15,440 nucleotides of DNA from an uncultured Eubacterium sp. (GCA_948759685.1 CAQBGY010000050.1:1-15440); one strand, 5' to 3'; positions 1 through 7,531 are shown, counted from the stretch's first letter. Notes: generated by a model from the letters alone, not told the origin. Program-made: numbers and translations.

Positions 1-417
<417 letters not shown>

Positions 418-429
418 ATAAAGGAAGGA

Positions 430-445
430 AGAGGAGTTATCCTCT
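430..445 (+). other. Small hairpin in the 23S-tRNA spacer
   Basis: AGAGGA and TCCTCT form a 6-bp stem around the tetraloop GTTA. There is no U-run after it, so it is more likely a processing or structural element of the pre-rRNA spacer than a terminator. The spacer 418-496 contains no recognisable 5S rRNA. Confidence 0.5.
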
Positions 446-496
446 GGATGTAAGAGATTTCAGTATGTGGTTTTGAGTGTACAATACATTCATGAT

Positions 497-570
497 GGCC
501 CGGTGGCTCAGCTGGTTAGAGCGCCGCCCTGTCACGGCGGAGGTCGTGGGTTCGAACCCCATCCGGGTCG
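497..570 (+). tRNA. tRNA-Asp (GTC)
   Basis: This is a complete 74-nt cloverleaf. The acceptor stem GGCCCGG pairs with CCGGGTC (one G-U). The anticodon stem CCGCC/GGCGG encloses CTGTCAC, giving anticodon GTC. The T-arm GTGGGTTCGAACCCCAT is canonical, and discriminator G fits Asp. No CCA is encoded. It is the first tRNA after the 23S gene, and an intrinsic terminator follows 26 bases downstream. Confidence 0.98.
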
Positions 571-596
571 CTTTCTTAATATATTTATTTTATACT

Positions 597-637
597 GAGG
601 AGGTCGAAAGCAAAAAGGCTTTCTCATCCTCTTTTTT
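597..637 (+). terminator. Intrinsic terminator between tRNA-Asp and tRNA-Val
   Basis: A two-part hairpin is formed by GAGGA (597-601) with TCCTC (627-631) and, inside it, GAAAGC (606-611) with GCTTTC (618-623). It is followed directly by six T residues (632-637). This is the standard shape of a Rho-independent terminator and would end the rRNA-tRNA-Asp transcript. The next tRNA begins only 8 bases after the T-run, so that gene needs read-through or a promoter upstream of this hairpin. Confidence 0.7.
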
Positions 638-645
638 AGAATTTT

Positions 646-718
646 GGGATCTTAGCTCAGCTGGGAGAGCATCTGCCTTACAAGCAGGGGGTCACAGGTT
701 CGAGCCCTGTAGGTCCCA
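646..718 (+). tRNA. tRNA-Val (TAC)
   Basis: This is a 73-nt cloverleaf. The acceptor GGGATCT pairs with AGGTCCC, with discriminator A. The D-arm is AGCTCAGCTGGGAGAGC. The anticodon loop CTTACAA gives TAC. The T-arm ACAGGTTCGAGCCCTGT is canonical. No CCA is encoded. Confidence 0.98.
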
Positions 719-756
719 CTCGTACATGAAAATGTGCAGTGATAATAAGTGAATAT

Positions 757-829
757 GCCGATGTGGCTCAATTGGCAGAGCAGCTGATTTGTAATCAGCA
801 GGTTAACGGTTCGAGTCCGTTCATCGGCT
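757..829 (+). tRNA. tRNA-Thr (TGT)
   Basis: This is a 73-nt cloverleaf. The acceptor GCCGATG pairs with CATCGGC, with discriminator T. The anticodon stem GCTGA/TCAGC encloses TTTGTAA, giving TGT. The T-arm contains ACGGTTCGAGTCCGT. No CCA is encoded. The gene lies 38 bases after tRNA-Val with no terminator between them, so Val and Thr are probably co-transcribed. Confidence 0.98.
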
Positions 830-837
830 TTAACATG

Positions 838-898
838 AGAAAGCAGTCTTTTTTGTTTAAGAGAGTAGTTATTACTACTGTCTAAATAAGAAAGCAGT
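838..898 (+). repeat. Short direct repeat AGAAAGCAGT with a hairpin between copies
   Basis: AGAAAGCAGT occurs at 838-847 and again at 889-898. Between the copies, AGTAGT-TATT-ACTACT forms a hairpin around 864-879. The function is unknown; it lies in the unusually long spacer between tRNA-Thr and tRNA-Tyr. Confidence 0.4.
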
Positions 899-929
899 TT
901 GCAAACAAGTTTGCTCACTGTCATTTGCT

Positions 930-958
930 TTGCAAATGATTTCTGCATTAAATATAAT
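930..958 (+). promoter_or_regulatory. Candidate promoter inside the tRNA cluster
   Basis: TTGCAA (930-935) and a perfect TATAAT (953-958) are separated by 17 bases, a good sigma-A arrangement. Transcription would begin near 965 and yield tRNA-Tyr, tRNA-fMet and tRNA-Phe. The 7-bp hairpin CATTTGC-TTT-GCAAATG overlaps the -35 box, and TCGAG-CAAG-CTCGA follows the -10. Confidence 0.5.
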
Positions 959-1018
959 CTCATTCGAGCAAGCTCGACTCGATTATTTTAACGCATTAAT
1001 CGCTTTCTTAGTTATTAT

Positions 1019-1100
1019 GGGCAGATTCCCGAGTGGCCAAAGGGGGCAGACTGTAAATCTGTTGGCACCGCCTTCGAAGGTTCGAATCCTTCTCTGCCCA
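1019..1100 (+). tRNA. tRNA-Tyr (GTA)
   Basis: This 82-nt tRNA has the long variable arm typical of tRNA-Tyr. The acceptor GGGCAGA pairs with TCTGCCC, with discriminator A. The anticodon loop CTGTAAA gives GTA. The T-arm AAGGTTCGAATCCTT is canonical. No CCA is encoded. A 10-bp AT-rich hairpin (CTTTTTAGAA/TTCTAAAAAG, 1105-1129) lies just downstream; it lacks a T-run after the stem. Confidence 0.97.
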
Positions 1101-1149
1101 TTATCTTTTTAGAATATTTTTCTAAAAAGTGAATATAATTTAATATCAT

Positions 1150-1223
1150 CGCGGGGTGGAGCAGTCTGGAAGCTCGCCGGGCTCATAACCCGGAGGTCAT
1201 AGGTTCAAATCCTATTCCCGCAA
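1150..1223 (+). tRNA. Initiator tRNA-fMet (CAT)
   Basis: This is a 74-nt cloverleaf with anticodon loop CTCATAA (CAT). Two hallmarks identify the initiator rather than the elongator: the first base pair of the acceptor is a C-A mismatch (C1150 opposite A1222), and the anticodon stem ends in three consecutive G-C pairs (CCGGG/CCCGG). The T-loop sequence GGTTCAAATCC is also initiator-like. No CCA is encoded. A TATAAT at 1134-1139 lies 11 bases before the gene but has no convincing -35 partner. Confidence 0.96.
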
Positions 1224-1229
1224 CTCAAT

Positions 1230-1302
<73 letters not shown>

Positions 1303-1371
1303 CTGTTTTTACCTTAAAATAAGAAAATGTAAAGATATAAGTTAGTTTTTGAGATAAAATAGATTGAAAAG

Positions 1372-1402
1372 AAGGATTATTTATCGTAATCCTTTTTTTT
1401 TT
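1372..1402 (+). terminator. Intrinsic terminator of the tRNA cluster
   Basis: AAGGATTA (1372-1379) pairs perfectly with TAATCCTT (1387-1394) around a 7-base loop. The 3' arm merges into an uninterrupted T-run ending at 1402. It sits immediately upstream of the -10 element of the next gene, so the end of one transcription unit and the start of the next are almost fused. Confidence 0.88.
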
Positions 1403-1403
1403 A

Positions 1404-1412
1404 TGCTATAAT
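1404..1412 (+). promoter_or_regulatory. Extended -10 promoter for the decarboxylase gene
   Basis: TGCTATAAT is a perfect extended -10 element (TG-N-TATAAT). The -35 position falls within the preceding terminator and does not match TTGACA, which is tolerated by extended -10 promoters. The expected start of transcription is near 1419-1420, which coincides with the predicted ATG at 1420. Confidence 0.7.
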
Positions 1413-1419
1413 CAAGCCT

Positions 1420-2877
1420 ATGAGTGATAAAGGATTGTATACAAAACTAATTGAATATAGAAAATGTGGAAAGTATCCATTTCATATGCCAGGACATAAG
1501 AGAGAGGATAAATTATTGGTTGACCCATATGAAATTGATATTACGGAGATAAGTGAATTTGACAATCTTCATCATCCGGAGGGAATTATTAAAAAATCAA
1601 TGGATAATGCCAGTAGATTTTTTGGAACGGATAAAACATGGTTTTTAGTAAATGGGAGTTCTTGTGGTTTGTTAGCGGCGATTCATGCTGTGACGGGTAT
1701 TGGAGACAGTATTATTATAGGAAGGAATTGTCACAAAGCAGTATACAATGCGATAGAACTTAGGAATTTAAAAGCAGAATATATTTATCCACAATTTATA
1801 AAAGAATATGGCATACATGGAGGATATAATCCAAAAGATATAGAAGAACAACTAAAAAAGGCAAAGGATTCCGGAGAGAAGATTAAGGCAGTAGTAATTA
1901 CCAGTCCAACATATGAGGGTATTGTTTCTGATATTGAGAGTATTGCGCAAATTGTACATAGATATGATAGTATATTGATTGTTGATGAGGCTCATGGGGC
2001 ACATTTGGGGATACACGAGCAGTTGCCCAAACCGGCATATAAGTTAGGTGCAGATATTGTTATTGAAAGTGCACATAAAACTCTGCCCGCAATGACGCAG
2101 ACCGCTTTGCTGCATTTATGTGGAAACATGATAGAGGCAGATAAAATACAGGATACTCTTGCGATATATCAATCCAGCAGCCCTTCTTATGTATTAATGG
2201 CAAGTCTTGATAAATGTATTAGGGAATTACAACATAATGGAAGAATAAGGCTGGAAAAATTGTTAATAACATTAGACAGATTTTATACGAAAGTTAATAA
2301 TTTAGAAAATATAAAAGTTCTTGGAAAAGAATGTGTTGGGGAAAATGGTGTTTTTGATTTTGATATATGTAAACTTTCAATATTTTTAAATACATATAAA
2401 ATGGACGGGAAGGAATTTGAGGAAGAACTGAGACAAAAATATGGTTTTGAAATGGAGATGACTTCTGCAAAGTATGTACTGGGAATGACGACGATGTGCG
2501 ATGATTTGGATCAAATTTTAAAATTGGCAGAAGCTTTAGAAGAAATAGATAGAAAATTGAAAGATTCGATGCAGGAGAGTTTATCAGTAAAAGAAAAAAT
2601 TATTATCAATAGCAGAAGTTCAGAAAAAAAAGATATATCGGTGATGTCTATATATGAGGCAAAAAACAAAAAATCAGTAGAAGAGTTTTTTGAAACGTCA
2701 GAAGGTAAAATTTCAGCACAGTATGTGTATGTATATCCACCGGAGATTCCATTGATCGTTCCGGGAGAGATAATTACGAAAAAAGTAATAGAGCAGATAA
2801 AATATTACAAAGAAGCAAAATTAAATGTTAAGGGAATAGAGAAAGATAAAATTAAAGTTGTCACAGAGGACAAATAG
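1420..2877 (+). CDS. Orn/Lys/Arg decarboxylase family protein (YaaO-like)
   Basis: This 485-residue protein belongs to the fold-I PLP-dependent basic amino acid decarboxylases, which make cadaverine, putrescine or agmatine in the cytoplasm. The N-terminal family motif FHMPGHK is at residues 21-27. NGSSCG follows at 78-83, then DEAHGAHLG around 189-197 with Asp189 expected to contact the PLP ring. SAHK carries Lys220, the expected Schiff-base lysine. The C-terminal domain contains YPPEIPLIVPGE. The length is close to Bacillus YaaO, and the gene occupies the same place ahead of a nucleotide kinase and holB. Substrate preference cannot be read from the sequence. No Shine-Dalgarno site precedes the ATG; the promoter is so close that the message may be leaderless. 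The kinase-like gene follows after 13 bases. Confidence 0.93.
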   Translation: MSDKGLYTKLIEYRKCGKYPFHMPGHKREDKLLVDPYEIDITEISEFDNLHHPEGIIKKSMDNASRFFGTDKTWFLVNGSSCGLLAAIHAVTGIGDSIIIGRNCHKAVYNAIELRNLKAEYIYPQFIKEYGIHGGYNPKDIEEQLKKAKDSGEKIKAVVITSPTYEGIVSDIESIAQIVHRYDSILIVDEAHGAHLGIHEQLPKPAYKLGADIVIESAHKTLPAMTQTALLHLCGNMIEADKIQDTLAIYQSSSPSYVLMASLDKCIRELQHNGRIRLEKLLITLDRFYTKVNNLENIKVLGKECVGENGVFDFDICKLSIFLNTYKMDGKEFEEELRQKYGFEMEMTSAKYVLGMTTMCDDLDQILKLAEALEEIDRKLKDSMQESLSVKEKIIINSRSSEKKDISVMSIYEAKNKKSVEEFFETSEGKISAQYVYVYPPEIPLIVPGEIITKKVIEQIKYYKEAKLNVKGIEKDKIKVVTEDK

Positions 2878-2890
2878 AATTGGAGTTATT

Positions 2891-3475
2891 ATGTCAAAAA
2901 TATTTTTTGTTTTGGGTAAAAGTTGCAGTGGAAAGGACACAATTTTTCGATATTTAAAAGACAATAAGGAATTAAATTTAAGAACAGTAGTAGGATATAC
3001 AACCAGACCAATGCGTGTGGGAGAAACAGAGGGAGTAGAATATCACTTTGTATCAGAAGACAGGCTCGATGAGATGAAAGAAAAGGGAATGGTTATAGAG
3101 TGCAGAGATTATAACACGGTTCATGGAAAGTGGAGTTACTTTACGGCAGATGATGGGCAGATTGACTTAGGGAAGGGAAATTATCTATATATTGGAACAT
3201 TGGAATCTTACAATGATATGGTAAAATATTATGGAACGGATGTAGTTGTTCCTATTTATATAGAGGTGGAGAGTGGTGAAAGACTTGAGAGGGCAGTAAA
3301 GAGAGAAAGACAGCAAAGTGAGCCAAAATATGCAGAACTTTGCAGACGTTTTCTGGCTGACGAGGAAGATTTCAAAGAAGAAAATATTGTGGGAGCAGGA
3401 ATTTGCAAAAGATACAGGAATCAGGATTTAGGTAAGTGCATTGCTGAAATTGTGGAAACAATGAAAGAAATATGA
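2891..3475 (+). CDS. Guanylate kinase-like protein
   Basis: This 194-residue P-loop nucleotide kinase starts with IFFVLGKSCSGKDT, whose Walker A is GKSCSGKD at residues 9-16. The full guanylate kinase signature occurs at residues 37-53 (T-T-R-x2-R-x2-E-x2-G-x2-Y-x-F). The later part is divergent: the usual YGT nucleotide-contact segment and DVQG motif of housekeeping Gmk are not recognisable. Its substrate could therefore be GMP or another nucleoside monophosphate. An earlier in-frame ATG at 2858 overlaps the upstream gene; 2891 is preferred because GGAG lies at the right distance and the family N-terminus begins here. In Bacillus this position holds thymidylate kinase. Confidence 0.85.
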   Translation: MSKIFFVLGKSCSGKDTIFRYLKDNKELNLRTVVGYTTRPMRVGETEGVEYHFVSEDRLDEMKEKGMVIECRDYNTVHGKWSYFTADDGQIDLGKGNYLYIGTLESYNDMVKYYGTDVVVPIYIEVESGERLERAVKRERQQSEPKYAELCRRFLADEEDFKEENIVGAGICKRYRNQDLGKCIAEIVETMKEI

Positions 3476-3574
3476 TATTATTAAAGATGGCAATGTTGAA
3501 AACGAGAAAGCACATTTTGTATTTATAAGCAATTAGTAGATTTCATTATTGTATATAAATTGTGAAAGGTTATT

Positions 3575-4636
3575 ATGGAATCAGCAAGAGTTTTAGGTCA
3601 AAACCATATAACGAAGCATTTTGAAAATGCAATTAAGATGGGAAAGATTTCTCATGCTTACATTATTAATGGAGAAGAGGGCACAGGAAAGATGCGATTA
3701 GCGGTATCGTTTGCGAAAGCGTTACAGTGCGTGGAAAATAATCCGGAATTTTATGCTGACAATGATCTGCAATTTGATTTTGGTATGGAAGATTCAAATA
3801 AAGTTGTAACAGGAAGAGCCTGTGGGGAATGTAAGTCCTGTAAACAGACAGACTCAAAAAATCAACAGGATATTAAATATGTTACTTATGAAAAGTCAGG
3901 AATCGGTGTTGATGAAATCAGAGAACAGATTAATGATGATATTGATATAAAGCCATATAGCAGCAGATATAAAATTTATATTGTTGATGACAGTGAAAAG
4001 ATGACAGTGCAGGCACAGAATGCGTTATTAAAGACGATTGAAGAACCACCGGAATATGCTATTATTATTTTGCTTACGACGAATGCGGACATGTTTCTTC
4101 CAACGATATTGTCCAGATGTGTTCTTTTGAATATGCGGCCTGTAAAGGAAGAAATTATTAAAAATCAACTGATGTCACAGTACAATGTGAGTAATTATGA
4201 AGCGAATGTTGCAGCAGTTTTTAGTGGAGGAAATCCCGGGAAAGCAATTAAACTTGCCACTTCGGAAGATTTTAAGGAGTTAAAGCAGCGTGTGACAGGA
4301 ATGTTAGGAGCTCTTGAGCGCGCAGGTATGGATATTATTTCAAACTATGTGAAAGAAGCTGCTTCTTTTAAAAAGCAGATAGAAGAATATTTCAGTCTTA
4401 TGAGAATCTGGTTTCGGGACGTTCTTTTGTATAAGGCAATAAAGGATATCGACAGCCTGATATTCCAAGACGATTACAAACTTATTGAGGAGATGTCAGG
4501 GAAAATAGATTATTCGGGTTTAAATAAGATTTTAAAAGCGATAGATGTTTCACAAAACAGAATAAAGTCAAATGTAAATTTTGACGTGACAATGGAAGTT
4601 CTGTTTTTGACGATAAAGGAAAGGATTAAGAAATGA
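3575..4636 (+). CDS. holB: DNA polymerase III subunit delta'
   Basis: This 353-residue AAA+ clamp-loader subunit opens and loads the sliding clamp together with delta and the tau/gamma subunits. A P-loop-like GEEGTGK lies at residues 33-39 but is followed by Met rather than Thr/Ser, as expected for a subunit that need not hydrolyse ATP. Zinc-finger cysteines are C52, C83, C86 and C89. QNALLKTIEEPPE and the arginine-finger motif LSRC are typical of delta'. The gap between the first and second zinc cysteines is about 30 residues, longer than in E. coli, and is filled by an acidic insertion. A GAAAGG-type ribosome site precedes the ATG. The stop codon overlaps the next start (ATGA), showing translational coupling to ricT. 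Confidence 0.94.
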   Translation: MESARVLGQNHITKHFENAIKMGKISHAYIINGEEGTGKMRLAVSFAKALQCVENNPEFYADNDLQFDFGMEDSNKVVTGRACGECKSCKQTDSKNQQDIKYVTYEKSGIGVDEIREQINDDIDIKPYSSRYKIYIVDDSEKMTVQAQNALLKTIEEPPEYAIIILLTTNADMFLPTILSRCVLLNMRPVKEEIIKNQLMSQYNVSNYEANVAAVFSGGNPGKAIKLATSEDFKELKQRVTGMLGALERAGMDIISNYVKEAASFKKQIEEYFSLMRIWFRDVLLYKAIKDIDSLIFQDDYKLIEEMSGKIDYSGLNKILKAIDVSQNRIKSNVNFDVTMEVLFLTIKERIKK

Positions 4637-5526
4637 TAAAAGTAATTGGAGTAAGATTCAGACAGGCAGGAAAAATTTATAATTTCGACCCGGCTGAATT
4701 GGATATAAAAAAGGGAGACCATGTTATTGTTGAAACTGCCAGAGGCGTAGAATATGGTTACGTGGTGGAAGATATAAAAGAAGTTACAGAAGAAGATGTG
4801 ATTATGCCTTTAAAACCTGTAATGAGAGTGGCAACACCGGAAGATGATAAAAAGGCAGAGGAGAATATAGAAAAAGAAAAAAAAGCATTCAAGATATGTA
4901 AAGAAAAGATTGTGAAACATGGTCTTGAAATGAAATTAATTGATACAGAGTATACGTTTGACAATAATAAAGTTTTATTTTATTTTACAGCAGATGGAAG
5001 AATTGATTTTAGAGAGTTAGTTAAGGACTTGGCAGCTGTATTTAAAACAAGAATTGAGTTGAGACAGGTTGGTGTCAGAGATGAGACAAAGATGTTAGGC
5101 GGAATGGGCATTTGTGGAAGACCATTGTGTTGTAACACATATTTGTCAGAATTTATTCCGGTATCTATTAAAATGGCAAAAGAGCAGAATCTGTCATTAA
5201 ATCCGACAAAGATTTCAGGAATATGCGGCAGATTAATGTGCTGTCTAAAAAATGAGCAGGAAGCGTACGAGCACTTAAATTCAAATCTACCGGATGTAGG
5301 TGAGTTTGTAAAAACTTTTGATGGATTTAAGGGTGAAGTAGTTAGTGTTAATGTACTTCGTCAGAAAGTTAAGATTGTTATTGAACAGAATGACGAAAGG
5401 GAAGTAAAAGAATACGCTATTAAGGAATTGAAGTTTAAGCCAAAGAAAAAGAAGTTTGATTTGGCCGCAGAGGAGCTGAAAGAGTTAAAAGGACTAGAGG
5501 ATTCTGAAGGTTCTAAATTAGACTAA
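4633..5526 (+). CDS. ricT: RicT/YaaT, PSP1-domain regulatory complex protein
   Basis: This 297-residue PSP1-family protein is homologous to Bacillus YaaT (RicT), which joins RicA and RicF in a cytoplasmic complex that carries iron-sulfur clusters and affects RNase Y-dependent mRNA maturation, sporulation and competence. The cysteine motifs CGRPLCC (residues 161-167) and CGRLMCC (198-204) are both intact, so cluster binding is plausible. The C-terminus is rich in Lys and Glu. Neither ricA nor ricF lies in this window. It overlaps holB by 4 bases, the same adjacency as in Bacillus, but a yabA homologue, which follows yaaT there, is absent: only 40 bases separate it from the methyltransferase gene. 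Confidence 0.93.
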   Translation: MIKVIGVRFRQAGKIYNFDPAELDIKKGDHVIVETARGVEYGYVVEDIKEVTEEDVIMPLKPVMRVATPEDDKKAEENIEKEKKAFKICKEKIVKHGLEMKLIDTEYTFDNNKVLFYFTADGRIDFRELVKDLAAVFKTRIELRQVGVRDETKMLGGMGICGRPLCCNTYLSEFIPVSIKMAKEQNLSLNPTKISGICGRLMCCLKNEQEAYEHLNSNLPDVGEFVKTFDGFKGEVVSVNVLRQKVKIVIEQNDEREVKEYAIKELKFKPKKKKFDLAAEELKELKGLEDSEGSKLD

Positions 5527-5566
5527 TTGAGATTAGGATAAATAGATTTCTATTGAGGAAATAATT

Positions 5567-6307
5567 GTGGAAGTGAAAATAAAAGATGGAGAGCGCATTG
5601 ATGAACTTGAGCGCAAGGGATATAAGATAATACAGGACAAAAATAGGTTTTGTTTTGGTATGGATGCCGTGCTTTTGACAGGATTTGCAGAGGTGAGGGA
5701 AGGAGAAAAGGTCCTTGATCTTGGTACAGGAACGGGAGTTATACCGTTACTGTTAGAGGCGAAGACTGAGGGAGAGCATTTTACCGGACTTGAGATTCAG
5801 GAAGAAAGTGCCGATATGGCGGAGAGAAGCGTTCTTCTCAATGATTTGCAGGATAAAATAGATATTGTAAAAGGTGATATAAAAGAGGCTTCGAATATTT
5901 TTGGCGGAGCCGCTTTTGATATTGTAACTTGTAATCCACCCTATATGACAGAGCATCATGGATTGAAAAACTTTGAAGAGCCAAAAGCGATTGCAAGGCA
6001 TGAAATAAAGTGTAATTTAGAGGATGTTATCCGGGAGACAGCAAAAGTCTTAAAGCCTGGTGGAAGATTCTACATGGTACATAGACCGAGGAGATTGGTT
6101 GAGATTATCCGTTTCATGCATGAGTATAAAATAGAGCCCAAACGTCTCAGAATGGTGCATCCATTTGAGAATAAAGACGCCAATATGATTTTAGTAGAGG
6201 GACGACGTGGAGGCGGGTCAATGATGAAAGTAGAAGCTCCATTAATTGTTTATCAGTCACAGGGAGAATATACGGAAGAAATTTTGAGAATATATGGAAA
6301 GATATAA
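5567..6307 (+). CDS. tRNA1(Val) (adenine-N6)-methyltransferase-like protein (YabB/TrmN6 family)
   Basis: This 246-residue Rossmann-fold methyltransferase has SAM motif I VLDLGTGTG at residues 49-57 and the adenine-N6 catalytic motif NPPY at 123-126. This arrangement matches the TrmN6/YfiC family, which methylates A37 of tRNA-Val in E. coli, and Bacillus YabB, which sits in the same cluster. The start is a GTG placed 8 bases after a strong GAGGAA ribosome site; no better ATG is available upstream. It probably shares a transcript with ricT and rsmI. The exact RNA substrate in this organism is inferred from the family. Confidence 0.9.
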   Translation: MEVKIKDGERIDELERKGYKIIQDKNRFCFGMDAVLLTGFAEVREGEKVLDLGTGTGVIPLLLEAKTEGEHFTGLEIQEESADMAERSVLLNDLQDKIDIVKGDIKEASNIFGGAAFDIVTCNPPYMTEHHGLKNFEEPKAIARHEIKCNLEDVIRETAKVLKPGGRFYMVHRPRRLVEIIRFMHEYKIEPKRLRMVHPFENKDANMILVEGRRGGGSMMKVEAPLIVYQSQGEYTEEILRIYGKI

Positions 6308-6361
6308 AAGTCTTTGTACGCTTAAGAAGTAGTTTGATTTGAAGTAGAGCAGGGAAGAAAT

Positions 6362-7201
6362 ATGGCAGGAAAATTGTATTTATGTGCTACCCCAATAGGA
6401 AATTTGGAAGATATTACATATAGGGTAGTAAGAACATTAAAAGAAGTTGATTTAATCGGAGCAGAAGATACAAGAAATAGTATCAAGCTGTTAAATCATT
6501 TTAATATAAGTACTCCAATGACCAGTTATCATGAGTTTAATAAATATGATAAGGCAAAGGCATTGGTAGAAGAAATGCTGCAGGGTAAAAATATTGCTTT
6601 GATTACAGATGCAGGAACACCTGGAATTTCTGATCCGGGAGAGGAGCTGGTGCGGCAGTGTTTCGAAGCGGGTGTAGAAGTGACATCACTTCCAGGGGCA
6701 GCAGCCTGTGTTACGGCACTTACGATGTCCGGGCAGAAGACGAGACGTTTTGTTTTTGAGGCTTTTCTGCCAAAGGATAAAAAGGAAAAAGCAAAGGTGT
6801 TGGAGAATCTCGAGAAAGAAACAAGGACAATTATCATTTATGAGGCACCACACAGATTGACAAAGACTCTAAAAGAACTGGAAAGAGTTCTGGGTGACAG
6901 ACCGATAACGATATGCAGAGAGCTTACGAAGAAATTTGAGGAAGCGTTTCAGACTACAATCACAGAAGCAATAGAATTGTATCAGGAGAAAGAGCCTAAG
7001 GGTGAGTATGTGCTGGTTATTGCCGGAAAGCCGGAGGAAGAGTTAGAAGAGGAAAAGCGAAAACAGTGGGAAGAGATGACCATAAAAGAACATGTAAACT
7101 ATTATATTGAGCAGGGTAACGACAAAAAGGAAGCGATGAAACTGACTGCAAAAGACAGAGGAGTATCTAAGCGGGATATTTATAATCAGTTGATTGAGTA
7201 A
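6362..7201 (+). CDS. rsmI: 16S rRNA (cytidine1402-2'-O)-methyltransferase RsmI
   Basis: This 279-residue tetrapyrrole-methylase-fold enzyme 2'-O-methylates C1402 in the decoding centre of 16S rRNA. Family motifs are in order: LYLCATPIGNLEDIT near the N-terminus, AEDTRNS around residue 35, ITDAGTPGISDPG around residue 80, then LPGAAACVTAL and the C-terminal alpha-helical tail ending in RDIYNQLIE. Length is standard. AGGGAAG lies 5 bases before the ATG. It is the last gene of the housekeeping cluster, as yabC is in Bacillus, and is followed by a strong hairpin terminator. Confidence 0.96.
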   Translation: MAGKLYLCATPIGNLEDITYRVVRTLKEVDLIGAEDTRNSIKLLNHFNISTPMTSYHEFNKYDKAKALVEEMLQGKNIALITDAGTPGISDPGEELVRQCFEAGVEVTSLPGAAACVTALTMSGQKTRRFVFEAFLPKDKKEKAKVLENLEKETRTIIIYEAPHRLTKTLKELERVLGDRPITICRELTKKFEEAFQTTITEAIELYQEKEPKGEYVLVIAGKPEEELEEEKRKQWEEMTIKEHVNYYIEQGNDKKEAMKLTAKDRGVSKRDIYNQLIE

Positions 7202-7206
7202 AAAGG

Positions 7207-7256
7207 AAAAGAGGGAAGTATAGGACAACATATGTTGACATATACTTCCCTTTTCT
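7207..7256. terminator. Bidirectional terminator between rsmI and the HPr-like gene
   Basis: GGGAAGTATA (7213-7222) pairs with TATACTTCCC (7241-7250), and an inner palindrome CAACAT/ATGTTG (7226-7237) extends the hairpin. A-rich bases before it and TTTTCTC after it give a U-rich tail in both directions. It can therefore serve rsmI from the left and the converging HPr-like gene from the right. Confidence 0.85.
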
Positions 7257-7267
7257 CGTAGGGGTGT

Positions 7268-7280
7268 GCGGCCTGGCCGC
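7268..7280. repeat. GC-rich palindrome GCGGCC-T-GGCCGC
   Basis: This 13-base perfect inverted repeat stands out in an AT-rich setting between the bidirectional terminator and the end of the HPr-like gene. On the + strand it is followed by TTTATAAATT. It may add to termination of the - strand transcript; no other role is evident. Confidence 0.5.
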
Positions 7281-7300
7281 TTTATAAATTCAATTGATAG

Positions 7301-7531
7301 TTAGCAAATATAATCTTTTAGTTCCTCAGCAATTTTATCACCATGATTTTGTGAGTGAATGTTGAGCTGCAATGGTTTTGATAAATCAAGAGCAAAAATT
7401 CCCATAACAGATTTTGCATCAATTAAGTTACGCCCGGAAACTAAATCAAAATCATTATCATATTTTGTAATGTCCTTTACGAAGGACTTTACTTTTTCAA
7501 TTGAATTCAAGTTTACAGTAACGGTTTTCAT
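7301..7531 (-). CDS. HPr-like protein lacking the phosphorylatable histidine
   Basis: This 76-residue protein has the HPr fold signature around the regulatory serine loop (SGRNLIDAKSVMGIFALDLSKP, with Ser41 in the place of HPr Ser46). The N-terminal GLHARPA motif with the active His15 of phosphotransferase HPr is absent. It is thus unlikely to carry phosphate in sugar transport; it may be a Crh-like regulatory relative or serve another role. The serine loop hints that HPr kinase/phosphorylase could still recognise it, which is inference. AAGGAGG (7539-7546) is a near-perfect ribosome site before the ATG. It is transcribed alone, convergent to rsmI. Confidence 0.8.
   Translation of the reverse strand: MKTVTVNLNSIEKVKSFVKDITKYDNDFDLVSGRNLIDAKSVMGIFALDLSKPLQLNIHSQNHGDKIAEELKDYIC

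Noticed and set aside
477..1112. Open frames on both strands across the tRNA cluster
   Set aside because: They run through tRNA-Asp, Val, Thr and Tyr; the predicted peptides are simply translated tRNA sequence.
2858..2890. Earlier in-frame ATG for the guanylate-kinase-like protein
   Set aside because: It overlaps the end of the decarboxylase gene without a good ribosome site; the family N-terminus begins at 2891.
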